Assembly (NCBI RefSeq): GCF_014692675.1 | Contig: NZ_JABFCZ010000010.1 | Span: 1 to 64,000, forward strand | DNA length: 64,000 bases | Origin: Roseibium aggregatum | GTDB lineage: Bacteria; Pseudomonadota; Alphaproteobacteria; Rhizobiales; Stappiaceae | Direction of reading: 5' to 3' | Shown here: piece by piece, positions 54,578-62,115 of the stretch | Layout: each line of letters starts with the position of its first letter | Position numbering within the stretch: position 1 is the stretch's first letter | Position numbers and translations under genes: made by a program | The notes under the pieces: model-generated | The model's database searches: none | Seen by the model: only the letters and a program-made list of their open reading frames with translations | What the model was told of the DNA's origin: nothing

Positions 54578-55225
54578 ATGGCCTCCGGTGTACCGCTTTT
54601 TCCGTTTGAACCGGAGCCGGCTCCGCTCCGGAAGATCGGTCGTGTCCTGGTGATTGCCTGCGGCGCTCTTGCCCGTGAGATCAAGGCGATCCGGGAGCTG
54701 AACGGGTTCACCCATATCGACCTGACCTGCCTTCCCGCCCAGTTGCACAACACGCCGCAAAAGATCCCGGAGGCCGTGCGCGCGGCGGTTCTGCAGAAGC
54801 GCGACCTCTACGACGAGATCCTGGTGGCCTATGCCGATTGCGGCACCGGCGGCCTTCTGGACAACGTTCTGGAAGAAACCGGCGCGAAGCGGATCGGCGG
54901 CGCCCATTGCTACGCCTTCTTCACCGGGCTTGAGGCCTTCGACGCTCTGGAGGAAGACCAGCTCGGCACCTTCTACCTGACCGACTTCCTGGCCCGGCAT
55001 TTCGAGACCATGGTCATGGCCCCGCTCGGCCTCAACTGGCACCCGCACCTGCGCGACCTCTACTTCGCCCACTACACCCGCGTGCTTTACCTGGCCCAGA
55101 CCGACGACCCGAAGCTGGAGGACGCCGCCCGCAAGGCTGCCGAGCGCCTGGGACTGGCGTTTGAAATGCAGAAGACGGGGTATGGAATGCTGGAGACGTT
55201 TCTGGGGGAGAGGACGGCGGGCTGA
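54578..55225 (+). CDS. DUF1638 domain-containing protein
   Basis: 215 residues from the ATG at 54578, with GGGAGG upstream. DUF1638 motifs: VLVIACGALAREIKAI, LTCLPAQLHNTPQKIP, VAYADCGTGGLLD and a Cys/His-containing central part (AHCYAFFTGLEAF, FYLTDFLARHFE). The conserved cysteines and His suggest metal or cofactor binding, but function is unknown. It follows the corrinoid gene by 22 bp. The family is repeatedly found beside corrinoid-dependent methyltransferase genes (family knowledge), so a role in cofactor or corrinoid handling is a reasonable inference. Confidence 0.9.
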   Translation: MASGVPLFPFEPEPAPLRKIGRVLVIACGALAREIKAIRELNGFTHIDLTCLPAQLHNTPQKIPEAVRAAVLQKRDLYDEILVAYADCGTGGLLDNVLEETGAKRIGGAHCYAFFTGLEAFDALEEDQLGTFYLTDFLARHFETMVMAPLGLNWHPHLRDLYFAHYTRVLYLAQTDDPKLEDAARKAAERLGLAFEMQKTGYGMLETFLGERTAG

Positions 55226-55563
55226 AGCAAAATACGCCGGACGGGACAGACCGTGCGCCGCCCAGCCGCCTGATAATTCGGCCGATGCGAGTGGATTGCC
55301 CGGACTTCGCCGTGCAATGACACCGGGAAGGGCAAGGCCTTCCCACACAAACTGCGTCACACGGCGAAGTCCGGGTGATCCAATCCACCTCGCCGCAAAT
55401 CCGGTGGGCGAAAAGGGGTGTGAAGAGGCCGAGCCATCCCCCTAGGAAGCGTGTTTGAAAGTCACAAAAATCCCGCGTCGCATTTCCACCTAGCCGTGCC
55501 GCTTTCCCGCGTCTTGAAAACCCGGACTTCCGGCAATCATGGGCATCGAAAGGACGCTCTCCC
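55226..55563. repeat. Gap with a large inverted repeat (55291-55388)
   Basis: No gene is seen in this 338-bp gap. It holds an inverted repeat whose arms are GTGGATT-(G)CCCGGACTTCGCCGTG (from 55291) and CACGGCGAAGTCCGGG...AATCCAC (to 55388), about 45 bp apart. It may cap DUF1638 transcripts or pause the polymerase before the downstream genes. Possibly a dispersed intergenic element. Confidence 0.6.
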
Positions 55564-55884
55564 ATGGCGCAGAAGATCATCGTTTACTGGCGGGATATCC
55601 CGGCGCAGGTGCTGGTAAAGCAGGGCCGCAAGGCCGCGCGGCGCGAGTTGCCGGCCGTCTTCATGGAAACGGTCGATGCCTGCGCGATGCGGGTCGGGGC
55701 GAAGGATACGGACGCCTATCTGGCGGAGTGGCGGCGGAGCGATCCCGTCGATGTCTCCGACGACCTGGAAAGCGAAGCGGATGCGGCGGCTGAAGCGCTC
55801 ATTGCCGCCTATCCGAAAGACAGACTGAAAGACCTCATGGCACGGGAAGGCTTCGAGCCTTCCTCTGCCGATATTTCCTCCTGA
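55564..55884 (+). CDS. 'Virulence factor' family small protein (PF13769-like)
   Basis: 106 residues. The N-terminal segment IVYWRDIPAQVLVKQGRKAA followed by RRELPAVFMETVDACAMRVG and DAYLAEWRR matches the 'virulence factor' family, a misleading old name. Short, helical, no export signal. In alphaproteobacteria it is encoded with corrinoid methyltransferase genes and DUF1638, as here, and the next gene (MeTr) starts 16 bp later. Function unknown; an assembly or scavenging role is a guess. Confidence 0.85.
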   Translation: MAQKIIVYWRDIPAQVLVKQGRKAARRELPAVFMETVDACAMRVGAKDTDAYLAEWRRSDPVDVSDDLESEADAAAEALIAAYPKDRLKDLMAREGFEPSSADISS

Positions 55885-55900
55885 CCCCTGAGGGACAGCC

Positions 55901-56854
55901 ATGACACGCACCGTCGTTGCCTCTGCCACAAGAGAAATCATCATCGGCTTCGACCAGCCGTTTTGTGTCATCGGAGAGCGGATCAATCCGACCGGACGCA
56001 AGAAGCTGGCGGCCGAAATGATCGCCGGAAACTTCGATACGGTCGAGGCCGATGCCCTCGCCCAGGTCGCGGCCGGCGCCACCATGCTCGATGTCAACGC
56101 GGGCGTGACGGCGGTCAATCCGAACGAGACCGAGCCGCCGTTGCTCGTCAAAACTCTCGAGATCGTTCAAGGACTTGTGGACGTTCCCTTGTCCATCGAT
56201 TCATCCGTGACGGCGGCCATCGAGGCCGGCCTGAAGGTCGCCAAGGGCCGTCCGCTGGTGAACTCGGTCACCGGCGAAGAGGAAAAGCTGGAAGCGATCC
56301 TCCCGCTCTGCAAGAAATACGACGTGCCGGTGGTGGCCATCTCCAACGACGAGACCGGCATTTCCGAAGATCCGGACGTGCGCTTTGCGGTCGCCAAGAA
56401 GATCGTGGAACGGGCCGCAGACTACGGTATTCCGGCCCATGACATCGTGGTCGATCCGCTGGTGATGCCGATCGGCGCCATGGGCACAGCCGGCCGGCAG
56501 GTGTTCGCCCTGCTCCGACGCCTGCGCGAGGAGCTGAAGGTCAACACCACTTGCGGGCTGTCCAACATCTCCTTCGGCCTGCCCCATCGCCACGGCATCA
56601 ACGCCGCCTTCATCCCGATGGTGGTTGCTTCCGGAATGACCAGCGCGATCATGAACCCCTGCCGGCCGCAGGAAATGGAAGCGGTGCGCGCGGCCAACGT
56701 GCTTGCCGGCCACGATCCCAATTGCGGCGAATGGATCATGAAGTATCGTGACTATACGCCGGCTGCGGCGGGTGCCCCGGCAACGGCGTCCGCCGCCCCG
56801 GCTGGCGGCCGCCGACGCGGCGGACGCGAGGGCCGGCGCGGAGCGGCTGTCTGA
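55901..56854 (+). CDS. Methyltetrahydrofolate:corrinoid methyltransferase (MeTr/AcsE-like) with Arg-rich tail
   Basis: 317 residues. Pterin-binding TIM barrel: VIGERINPTGRKKLAAEM, MLDVNAGVTAVNPNETEP, VPLSIDSSVTAAIEAG, PLVNSVTGEEEKLE and CGLSNISFGLPHRHGINAAF. Moves the methyl group between the corrinoid protein and THF. The last 30 residues or so are an Ala/Gly-rich spacer ending GGRRRGGREGRRGAAV, an extension beyond the usual barrel and shared in style with two neighbouring enzymes. Starts 16 bp after the virulence-factor gene and ends 19 bp before the activator gene. Confidence 0.94.
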   Translation: MTRTVVASATREIIIGFDQPFCVIGERINPTGRKKLAAEMIAGNFDTVEADALAQVAAGATMLDVNAGVTAVNPNETEPPLLVKTLEIVQGLVDVPLSIDSSVTAAIEAGLKVAKGRPLVNSVTGEEEKLEAILPLCKKYDVPVVAISNDETGISEDPDVRFAVAKKIVERAADYGIPAHDIVVDPLVMPIGAMGTAGRQVFALLRRLREELKVNTTCGLSNISFGLPHRHGINAAFIPMVVASGMTSAIMNPCRPQEMEAVRAANVLAGHDPNCGEWIMKYRDYTPAAAGAPATASAAPAGGRRRGGREGRRGAAV

Positions 56855-56873
56855 AGACATTTGAAAGAACGGA

Positions 56874-58901
56874 ATGACTGAAACGAAGGATCTGGCGAAG
56901 GTCGTCTTCCAGCCGAGCGGCCGGCGGGGCATGTTTCCGCTCGGAACGCCGCTGCTCGATGCTGCCCGCTCCCTCGGGGTCTATGTGGAATCCGTCTGCG
57001 GCGGGCGTGGCATTTGCGGCCGCTGCCAGATTTCCGTGTCCGAAGGCACCTTCGCCAAGGAAGCCCTGACCAGTGCGGCCGAAAACCTTGCCCGTGAAAC
57101 CGAGGCAGAGGCACGCTACCGGGGCTTGCGCAACCTTGCCAGCGACCGGCGCCTCTCCTGCCAGGCGAAGATCCAGGGCGACCTCATCGTCGATATTCCG
57201 ACCGATGCCCAGACCAACCGGCAGATCGTGCGCAAGCGCGCCGAGGTGCGGGCGATCGAGCCGAAGTCGTCGATTACGCTTGCCACGGTCACCATCGCCG
57301 AACCGGACATGGACCTGCCGCGCGGCGATGCCGACCGGCTGCGCGAGGCCCTGGCCGAAAAGGCCGGTCTTTCCGGGCTCATTCTGGACCCGGCCCTGCT
57401 CGCCTCGGTCCAGGCGACCTTGCGTGCGGGCAACTGGACCGTGACGGCCGCGATCCACCAGGACAATGCCTCTGACCCGATGGTCACCGCGCTCTGGCCT
57501 GGAGAAAAGGCAACCGTTTACGGTCTTGCGGTCGACATCGGCTCCACGACCATCGCGGCCCACCTCTGCGACCTTAAGACCGGCCGCACGGTTTCCTCCG
57601 CCGGAACCTCCAATCCGCAGATCCGCTTCGGCGAAGACCTGATGTCCCGGGTCTCCTACATCCAGATGAACCCGGAAAAGCTGCCGGACCTCACCAGGGT
57701 CGTGCGCGATGCGATCAACGCGCTGATCGGCAAGCTCACCGGCGATGTGGGCGCGGAGCGTACCGATGTGCTCGACGCCACCTTCGTCGGCAACCCGGTG
57801 ATGCATCACCTGTTCCTCGGGATCAGCCCGGTGGAACTCGGCGGGGCGCCCTTCGCGCTCGCGGTCTCCGACGCCTTCACCCTGCCCGCCCGCGATCTCG
57901 ATCTGGACCTCAATCGCGGCGCGCGGGTCTATATGCTGCCCTGCATTGCCGGCCATGTCGGCGCCGATGCGGCGGCCGCCACCCTGTCCGAAGCGCCCTA
58001 CAAGCGGGACGACATCACCCTTTTGGTGGATGTCGGCACCAACGCGGAAATCGTGCTCGGCAACAAGGACCGGCTGCTTGCCGCCAGTTCCCCGACCGGG
58101 CCCGCCTTCGAGGGTGCGGAAATCTCCTCCGGCCAGCGGGCCGCCCCCGGCGCCATCGAGCGCCTCAGGATCGACCGGGACACCCTGGAGCCGCGCTTCA
58201 AGGTGATCGGCCTCGACGAATGGTCCGACGAGCCCGAATTTGCCGAAAAGATCGACCAGGTGGGCGTCACCGGCATCTGCGGCTCCGGCATCATCGAGGC
58301 GGTGGCGGAAATGTATCTGTCCGGCCTGATCACCGAGGACGGTGTCATCGACGGCGCGATGGCAGAACGGACGGTCCGTATCGTTCCCAGGGGCCGGACC
58401 TTTGCCTATGTGATTGCAACGGACGGCATCGAGATCTCCATCCTCCAGACCGATATCCGGGCAATCCAGCTTGCCAAGGCCGCCCTTTATGCCGGGGTCA
58501 AGCTGTTGCAGGACAAGCTCGGCACCAGCCGGATCGACCGGATCCGGCTTGCGGGCGCCTTCGGCAGCTATATCGACCCGACCTATGCCATGGTGCTGGG
58601 CCTCATTCCGGACTGCCCGATCGACGGTGTGGCGGGGGTCGGCAATGCGGCCGGGACAGGCGCGCGCATGGCGCTCCTCAACACCGATTACCGGCGCGAG
58701 ATCGAGCAGACTGTCCGGGAGATCGAAAAGATCGAGACCGCGCTGGAGCCGAAGTTCCAGGAGCATTTCGTCAACGCCATGGCCCTTCCCAACAAGGTAG
58801 ACCCGTTTCCGAACCTGCGCGAAGCCGTGGCCCTGCCGGAACGCAAGCTCCAGGCCGGTGGCGATGCAGGCAGCGGGCGCAGGCGTCGTCGCCGGGGTTA
58901 G
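56874..58901 (+). CDS. RACo-like corrinoid activation protein ([2Fe-2S] ferredoxin plus ASKHA domain)
   Basis: 675 residues. An N-terminal [2Fe-2S] ferredoxin domain has C42, C48, C51 and C96 (ESVCGGRGICGRCQISV, RRLSCQAKI). A middle domain is followed by the ASKHA (DUF4445) ATPase region with YGLAVDIGSTTIAAHLCDL, LVDVGTNAEIVLGN and GAFGSYIDPTYAMVLGLIPD. It re-reduces accidentally oxidised Co(II)-corrinoid using ATP and electrons. The tail ends SGRRRRRRG, matching tails on MeTr and BHMT. Starts 19 bp after MeTr, so probably co-transcribed. Electron donor unknown; fpr is a candidate. Confidence 0.94.
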   Translation: MTETKDLAKVVFQPSGRRGMFPLGTPLLDAARSLGVYVESVCGGRGICGRCQISVSEGTFAKEALTSAAENLARETEAEARYRGLRNLASDRRLSCQAKIQGDLIVDIPTDAQTNRQIVRKRAEVRAIEPKSSITLATVTIAEPDMDLPRGDADRLREALAEKAGLSGLILDPALLASVQATLRAGNWTVTAAIHQDNASDPMVTALWPGEKATVYGLAVDIGSTTIAAHLCDLKTGRTVSSAGTSNPQIRFGEDLMSRVSYIQMNPEKLPDLTRVVRDAINALIGKLTGDVGAERTDVLDATFVGNPVMHHLFLGISPVELGGAPFALAVSDAFTLPARDLDLDLNRGARVYMLPCIAGHVGADAAAATLSEAPYKRDDITLLVDVGTNAEIVLGNKDRLLAASSPTGPAFEGAEISSGQRAAPGAIERLRIDRDTLEPRFKVIGLDEWSDEPEFAEKIDQVGVTGICGSGIIEAVAEMYLSGLITEDGVIDGAMAERTVRIVPRGRTFAYVIATDGIEISILQTDIRAIQLAKAALYAGVKLLQDKLGTSRIDRIRLAGAFGSYIDPTYAMVLGLIPDCPIDGVAGVGNAAGTGARMALLNTDYRREIEQTVREIEKIETALEPKFQEHFVNAMALPNKVDPFPNLREAVALPERKLQAGGDAGSGRRRRRRG

Positions 58902-58910
58902 CTCCGATCC

Positions 58911-60143
58911 TCAGTGACCGCCCAGCGCGCCGGTTCCGATCTGAAAACCGGCAATAACGACGCAGATCACCGTGCCGGCAAGGCCCCACCAGCGGAAACG
59001 ATGGAGTGTCCTGTCGCCCAGACGGCTGCCGAGGCGGAACAGCGACAGGTTGACCAGGGCAAAGACCGCCAGCGTCACCAGGCTCGTCGCCTCGGCCAGC
59101 TTGACCAGCGGAAATGAAAACGCCAGCACCAGGATGACGATCGTCACCACCAGCGTCGCCCGACCAGGCGTCCGCCTTTGCGGACCGACCCAGGCAAACC
59201 ACCCGGGCGCAATGCCATCGTTCGCCATGCCGTAAAGAACCCGGCTCACCATGACGATCTGCACCAGGATGCCGTTGATCATGGCGATCGCCGCGGCCGC
59301 CGCGACGGGCTTGCCGGAAAACCCGGTGATCTGCTCGAAGAGGTCCGACATCGGTGCGGTCGATCCGGCAACCGCCTCCCTGTCCGGCGCCATGACCGCG
59401 ACCACGGACAGGAGCACGTAGAGCACGACCGTGATGCCGAGCGTCCAGAACACGGCCCGTGGCGCGGTGCGCTCCGGCTCCACCGTTTCCTCGGCCATGT
59501 TCTCGATATCCTCGAAGCCGACAAAGGCGAAAAAGGCAATCACGCCGCCCGACAGGATGCCGGCAAGCAGGGTCCCGTCCGGCGGCGGAACGAACGAGGG
59601 CGCCCATTTCGGTACGTCCGCGATCAACGGCGCGCCGAAGATGATGACGATAATGAGGGTGCCGACCTCCAGAAACGTGATCAGCCCGGCGAAAAGCACG
59701 CTCTCGCGCACGCCGAACCAGGCAATGGCCGCCAGTCCGCAAACGACGGCGACGAGGAGAACCTCCTGCGGCAGCGGCACCAGGGCCTGCATGTATCCGG
59801 CAAAGGCAAGGGCGACCACGGCGCTTGAGATCGTCCCGGTCGCACAGACCCCGTAGCCCACAAGCTGCCCCGGGAACGCGCCAATCCCGCGATGAACAAA
59901 GACCGCCTCGCCGCCCGCCTTCGGAAACCGGCTGACCAGAAGCGCATAGGAAACGCCGGTCACACCGGCAATCAGCCCGGCCAGCAGAAAGGACAGGGGC
60001 GCGTAACTGCCCGCCAGCGCAAGGATCTCCCCGATCAGCGCAAAAATACCGGCGCCGACGGTGACGCCGACGCCGTAGAAGACCAGCCACGGCAGGGTCA
60101 GGGCCCGCCTCAGGGTCGCCGGTTTTGATTCTGGCTCGCTCAT
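58911..60143 (-). CDS. APC family amino acid permease
   Basis: 410 residues with about twelve membrane segments. Motifs VFYGVGVTVGAGIFALIGEI (TM1, GxG substrate loop) and FFAFVGFEDIENMAEE (TM6 region) are typical of APC transporters. Likely imports an amino acid or amine. Placed between the corrinoid genes and the BHMT/FAD-GcvT genes; a methylated amino acid or amine would make sense but substrate is not shown by sequence. Confidence 0.9.
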   Translation of the reverse strand: MSEPESKPATLRRALTLPWLVFYGVGVTVGAGIFALIGEILALAGSYAPLSFLLAGLIAGVTGVSYALLVSRFPKAGGEAVFVHRGIGAFPGQLVGYGVCATGTISSAVVALAFAGYMQALVPLPQEVLLVAVVCGLAAIAWFGVRESVLFAGLITFLEVGTLIIVIIFGAPLIADVPKWAPSFVPPPDGTLLAGILSGGVIAFFAFVGFEDIENMAEETVEPERTAPRAVFWTLGITVVLYVLLSVVAVMAPDREAVAGSTAPMSDLFEQITGFSGKPVAAAAAIAMINGILVQIVMVSRVLYGMANDGIAPGWFAWVGPQRRTPGRATLVVTIVILVLAFSFPLVKLAEATSLVTLAVFALVNLSLFRLGSRLGDRTLHRFRWWGLAGTVICVVIAGFQIGTGALGGH

Positions 60144-60185
60144 GGGGCCATTAATGCAGATCCGACCGAGGGAAGTCGATCAGGA

Positions 60186-61013
60186 TTAGCGGTCGAAATC
60201 GTCGAACTGCCACATCCGCTGCTGCCAGATCCTTTCTCCGATCAGGCAGTCATAAGGCTCTTCCTTGAAGAGCTGGGCCGGGATCACCCGAGGCTCCGGC
60301 TGTTCCACACCGCCGATTTCCAGCACCAGCTTACGCCGGACGGCTTCGGGAAACTGTTCCCATTCGGTCACCGGGATCACAAAACTGCCCGGACCGCCGG
60401 TCACGCAGCGATAATAGTAGCGATCCAGATCCGGAATGTTGAAAGCCGACCCCACACCGCTCGAGGTCATCAGCGGCAGGCCGTTGATGACGATGCCCCT
60501 GGCCACGGCCTTGTCCCGCTCCTCGGTTACGGGAACGCCCTGATTGTTCGGACCGTCCCCGGAGATGTCGATCACGAGCCGGTCCGCCGCATAGGGGACC
60601 GCTTCAAGCCGTTTCACGCCCGCACGGATCGCACCTGACAGGGACGTGCGCCGCGCGCCCATGCTTCGTTCCGAAAGAAGCAGGGCCGCGATCGCCTCGG
60701 CATCGGCCTGGTTTTCGATCAGCGTCCAGCCGACGATTTCATGGATGTAACTGTCGGCGGCCCATTCATAGAGGGTGACAGCGATACGGCCGTAGACGCC
60801 GTCCTGGATCGCGCGGACGACTTCGGGGCTGGTTATTGCCGCGGCATAGCCCTTGCGCTGGATCTGCAGCTCTTCATAGGACATGGACCGGGAGACGTCG
60901 ACGGCGATCACAAGCGCAACATCGACCCGCTCCTGCGCCCTCGCAGAAGGCAGGAAAACCAGGAAAAGCAGCAATGCGCCGGCAACCGGCCTGAGACATC
61001 CCGGAATACGCAT
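60186..61013 (-). CDS. DUF1194 exported von Willebrand factor A-like protein
   Basis: 275 residues. Signal peptide (1-26, ending SARAQ), then a vWA fold with the MIDAS start IAVDVSRSMSYEE (D39, S41, S43), LVIDISGDGPNNQGVPV and the C-terminal RVIPAQLFKEEPYDCL. Periplasmic; family function unknown. Nothing links it clearly to the neighbouring methyl metabolism. Confidence 0.92.
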   Translation of the reverse strand: MRIPGCLRPVAGALLLFLVFLPSARAQERVDVALVIAVDVSRSMSYEELQIQRKGYAAAITSPEVVRAIQDGVYGRIAVTLYEWAADSYIHEIVGWTLIENQADAEAIAALLLSERSMGARRTSLSGAIRAGVKRLEAVPYAADRLVIDISGDGPNNQGVPVTEERDKAVARGIVINGLPLMTSSGVGSAFNIPDLDRYYYRCVTGGPGSFVIPVTEWEQFPEAVRRKLVLEIGGVEQPEPRVIPAQLFKEEPYDCLIGERIWQQRMWQFDDFDR

Positions 61014-61098
61014 GCTTCAGCGTAAATCAGGCAGGCATATTCCGCCTAGAGGCAATTGTTCGTGCGACCGATAACGCCTTCGTTATCAGGTCTCGTTA

Positions 61099-62115
61099 TC
61101 AGGCGTCCCGGCGGCGCCGGCGCCGGGCGCCCCGGTCCTCTCCACTGGCAGGATTTGCAGGCGGCGACACAAGCGGTCCGATCTTGCCAAGGACCTCCTC
61201 AAGGGAGGGCCTCTCTCCTCCCGCGTGGCTGTCCATCGCTTGCCGCATGGCGGCGATATGGCCGGCGGAGGTGCCGCAGCAGCCGCCGATAATCCGTGCA
61301 CCGGCATCCATCGCCATACGGGTGTAGTCGGCCATCAGTTCCGGCGTGCCGGTATAGACAACCTCGTCGCCCCGGATCTGGGGGATGCCGCAGTTTCCCT
61401 TGGCAACGACGATGGCTTCCGGGTCGGCTTCGGTGATCTCCAGGATCGCCGCCAGGAGATCGGACGCCCCGACCCCGCAATTGGAACCGATGGCGACCGG
61501 CGTGCAGGCAAATTCGGATTTCAGCGACCCGAGACCTTTCGGCGGCAGGCCCATCATGGTCCGGCCCGCGGTGTCGAAGCTGGCGGTGATCACCAGCGGC
61601 AGTCCGCTGCCGTGTGCGGCTTCGGCCGCCGCCTTCATTTCTTCCGCCGCGGACATGGTCTCGACCCAGAGGATATCCGCCCCGCCTTCGACGAGCCCCT
61701 CGATCTGTTCGCGGAAGGCTTCGACCGCATCTTCATGGCTCAGGGCGCCGAGCGGCTGGAACAGTTCGCCCGTCGGGCCGATCGAGCCTGCGATCAGGAC
61801 GTCACGCCCTGCGTCTTCGATTACTTCGCGGGCCAGGCGAACGGCGGCGGCGTTCAGTTCCTTGACCCGGCCTTCCGCCCCGTGCAGCTTCAACCGGTGC
61901 CTGTTGGCGCCGAAGGTGTTGGTCAGGATGATATCGGATCCTGCCTCAACGAAGCCGCGATGCAGCGCCCTGATCCTGTCCGGTTCCTCGACGTTCCACA
62001 GTTCCGGCGCATCGCCCGAGGTCAACCCCATGTCAAACAGCGTCGTGCCCGTCGCACCATCGGCCAGAAGCGCACCTTTTTCAGCGAGGAGTTCTTCGAA
62101 TCTCGACATGGACAT
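61099..62115 (-). CDS. Homocysteine S-methyltransferase (BHMT-like) with Arg-rich tail
   Basis: 338 residues. Homocysteine/zinc-binding TIM barrel: LLADGATGTTLFDMG, AGSIGPTGELFQPLG and zinc ligands C213 (GSNCGVG), C279 and C280 (IGGCCGTS). Transfers a methyl group from a methylammonium donor such as glycine betaine, or from another donor, to homocysteine. The ATG overlaps the stop of the FAD/GcvT gene as TGATG, so the two are translationally coupled. The C-terminus ends RGARRRRRRDA, as on the RACo-like and MeTr proteins. Whether the donor is betaine cannot be told. Confidence 0.93.
   Translation of the reverse strand: MSMSRFEELLAEKGALLADGATGTTLFDMGLTSGDAPELWNVEEPDRIRALHRGFVEAGSDIILTNTFGANRHRLKLHGAEGRVKELNAAAVRLAREVIEDAGRDVLIAGSIGPTGELFQPLGALSHEDAVEAFREQIEGLVEGGADILWVETMSAAEEMKAAAEAAHGSGLPLVITASFDTAGRTMMGLPPKGLGSLKSEFACTPVAIGSNCGVGASDLLAAILEITEADPEAIVVAKGNCGIPQIRGDEVVYTGTPELMADYTRMAMDAGARIIGGCCGTSAGHIAAMRQAMDSHAGGERPSLEEVLGKIGPLVSPPANPASGEDRGARRRRRRDA

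Noticed and set aside
56736-58766. 676-codon open frame antisense to the RACo-like activator
   Set aside because: The plus-strand protein has all ferredoxin cysteines and ASKHA motifs; the reverse frame has no recognisable domain.
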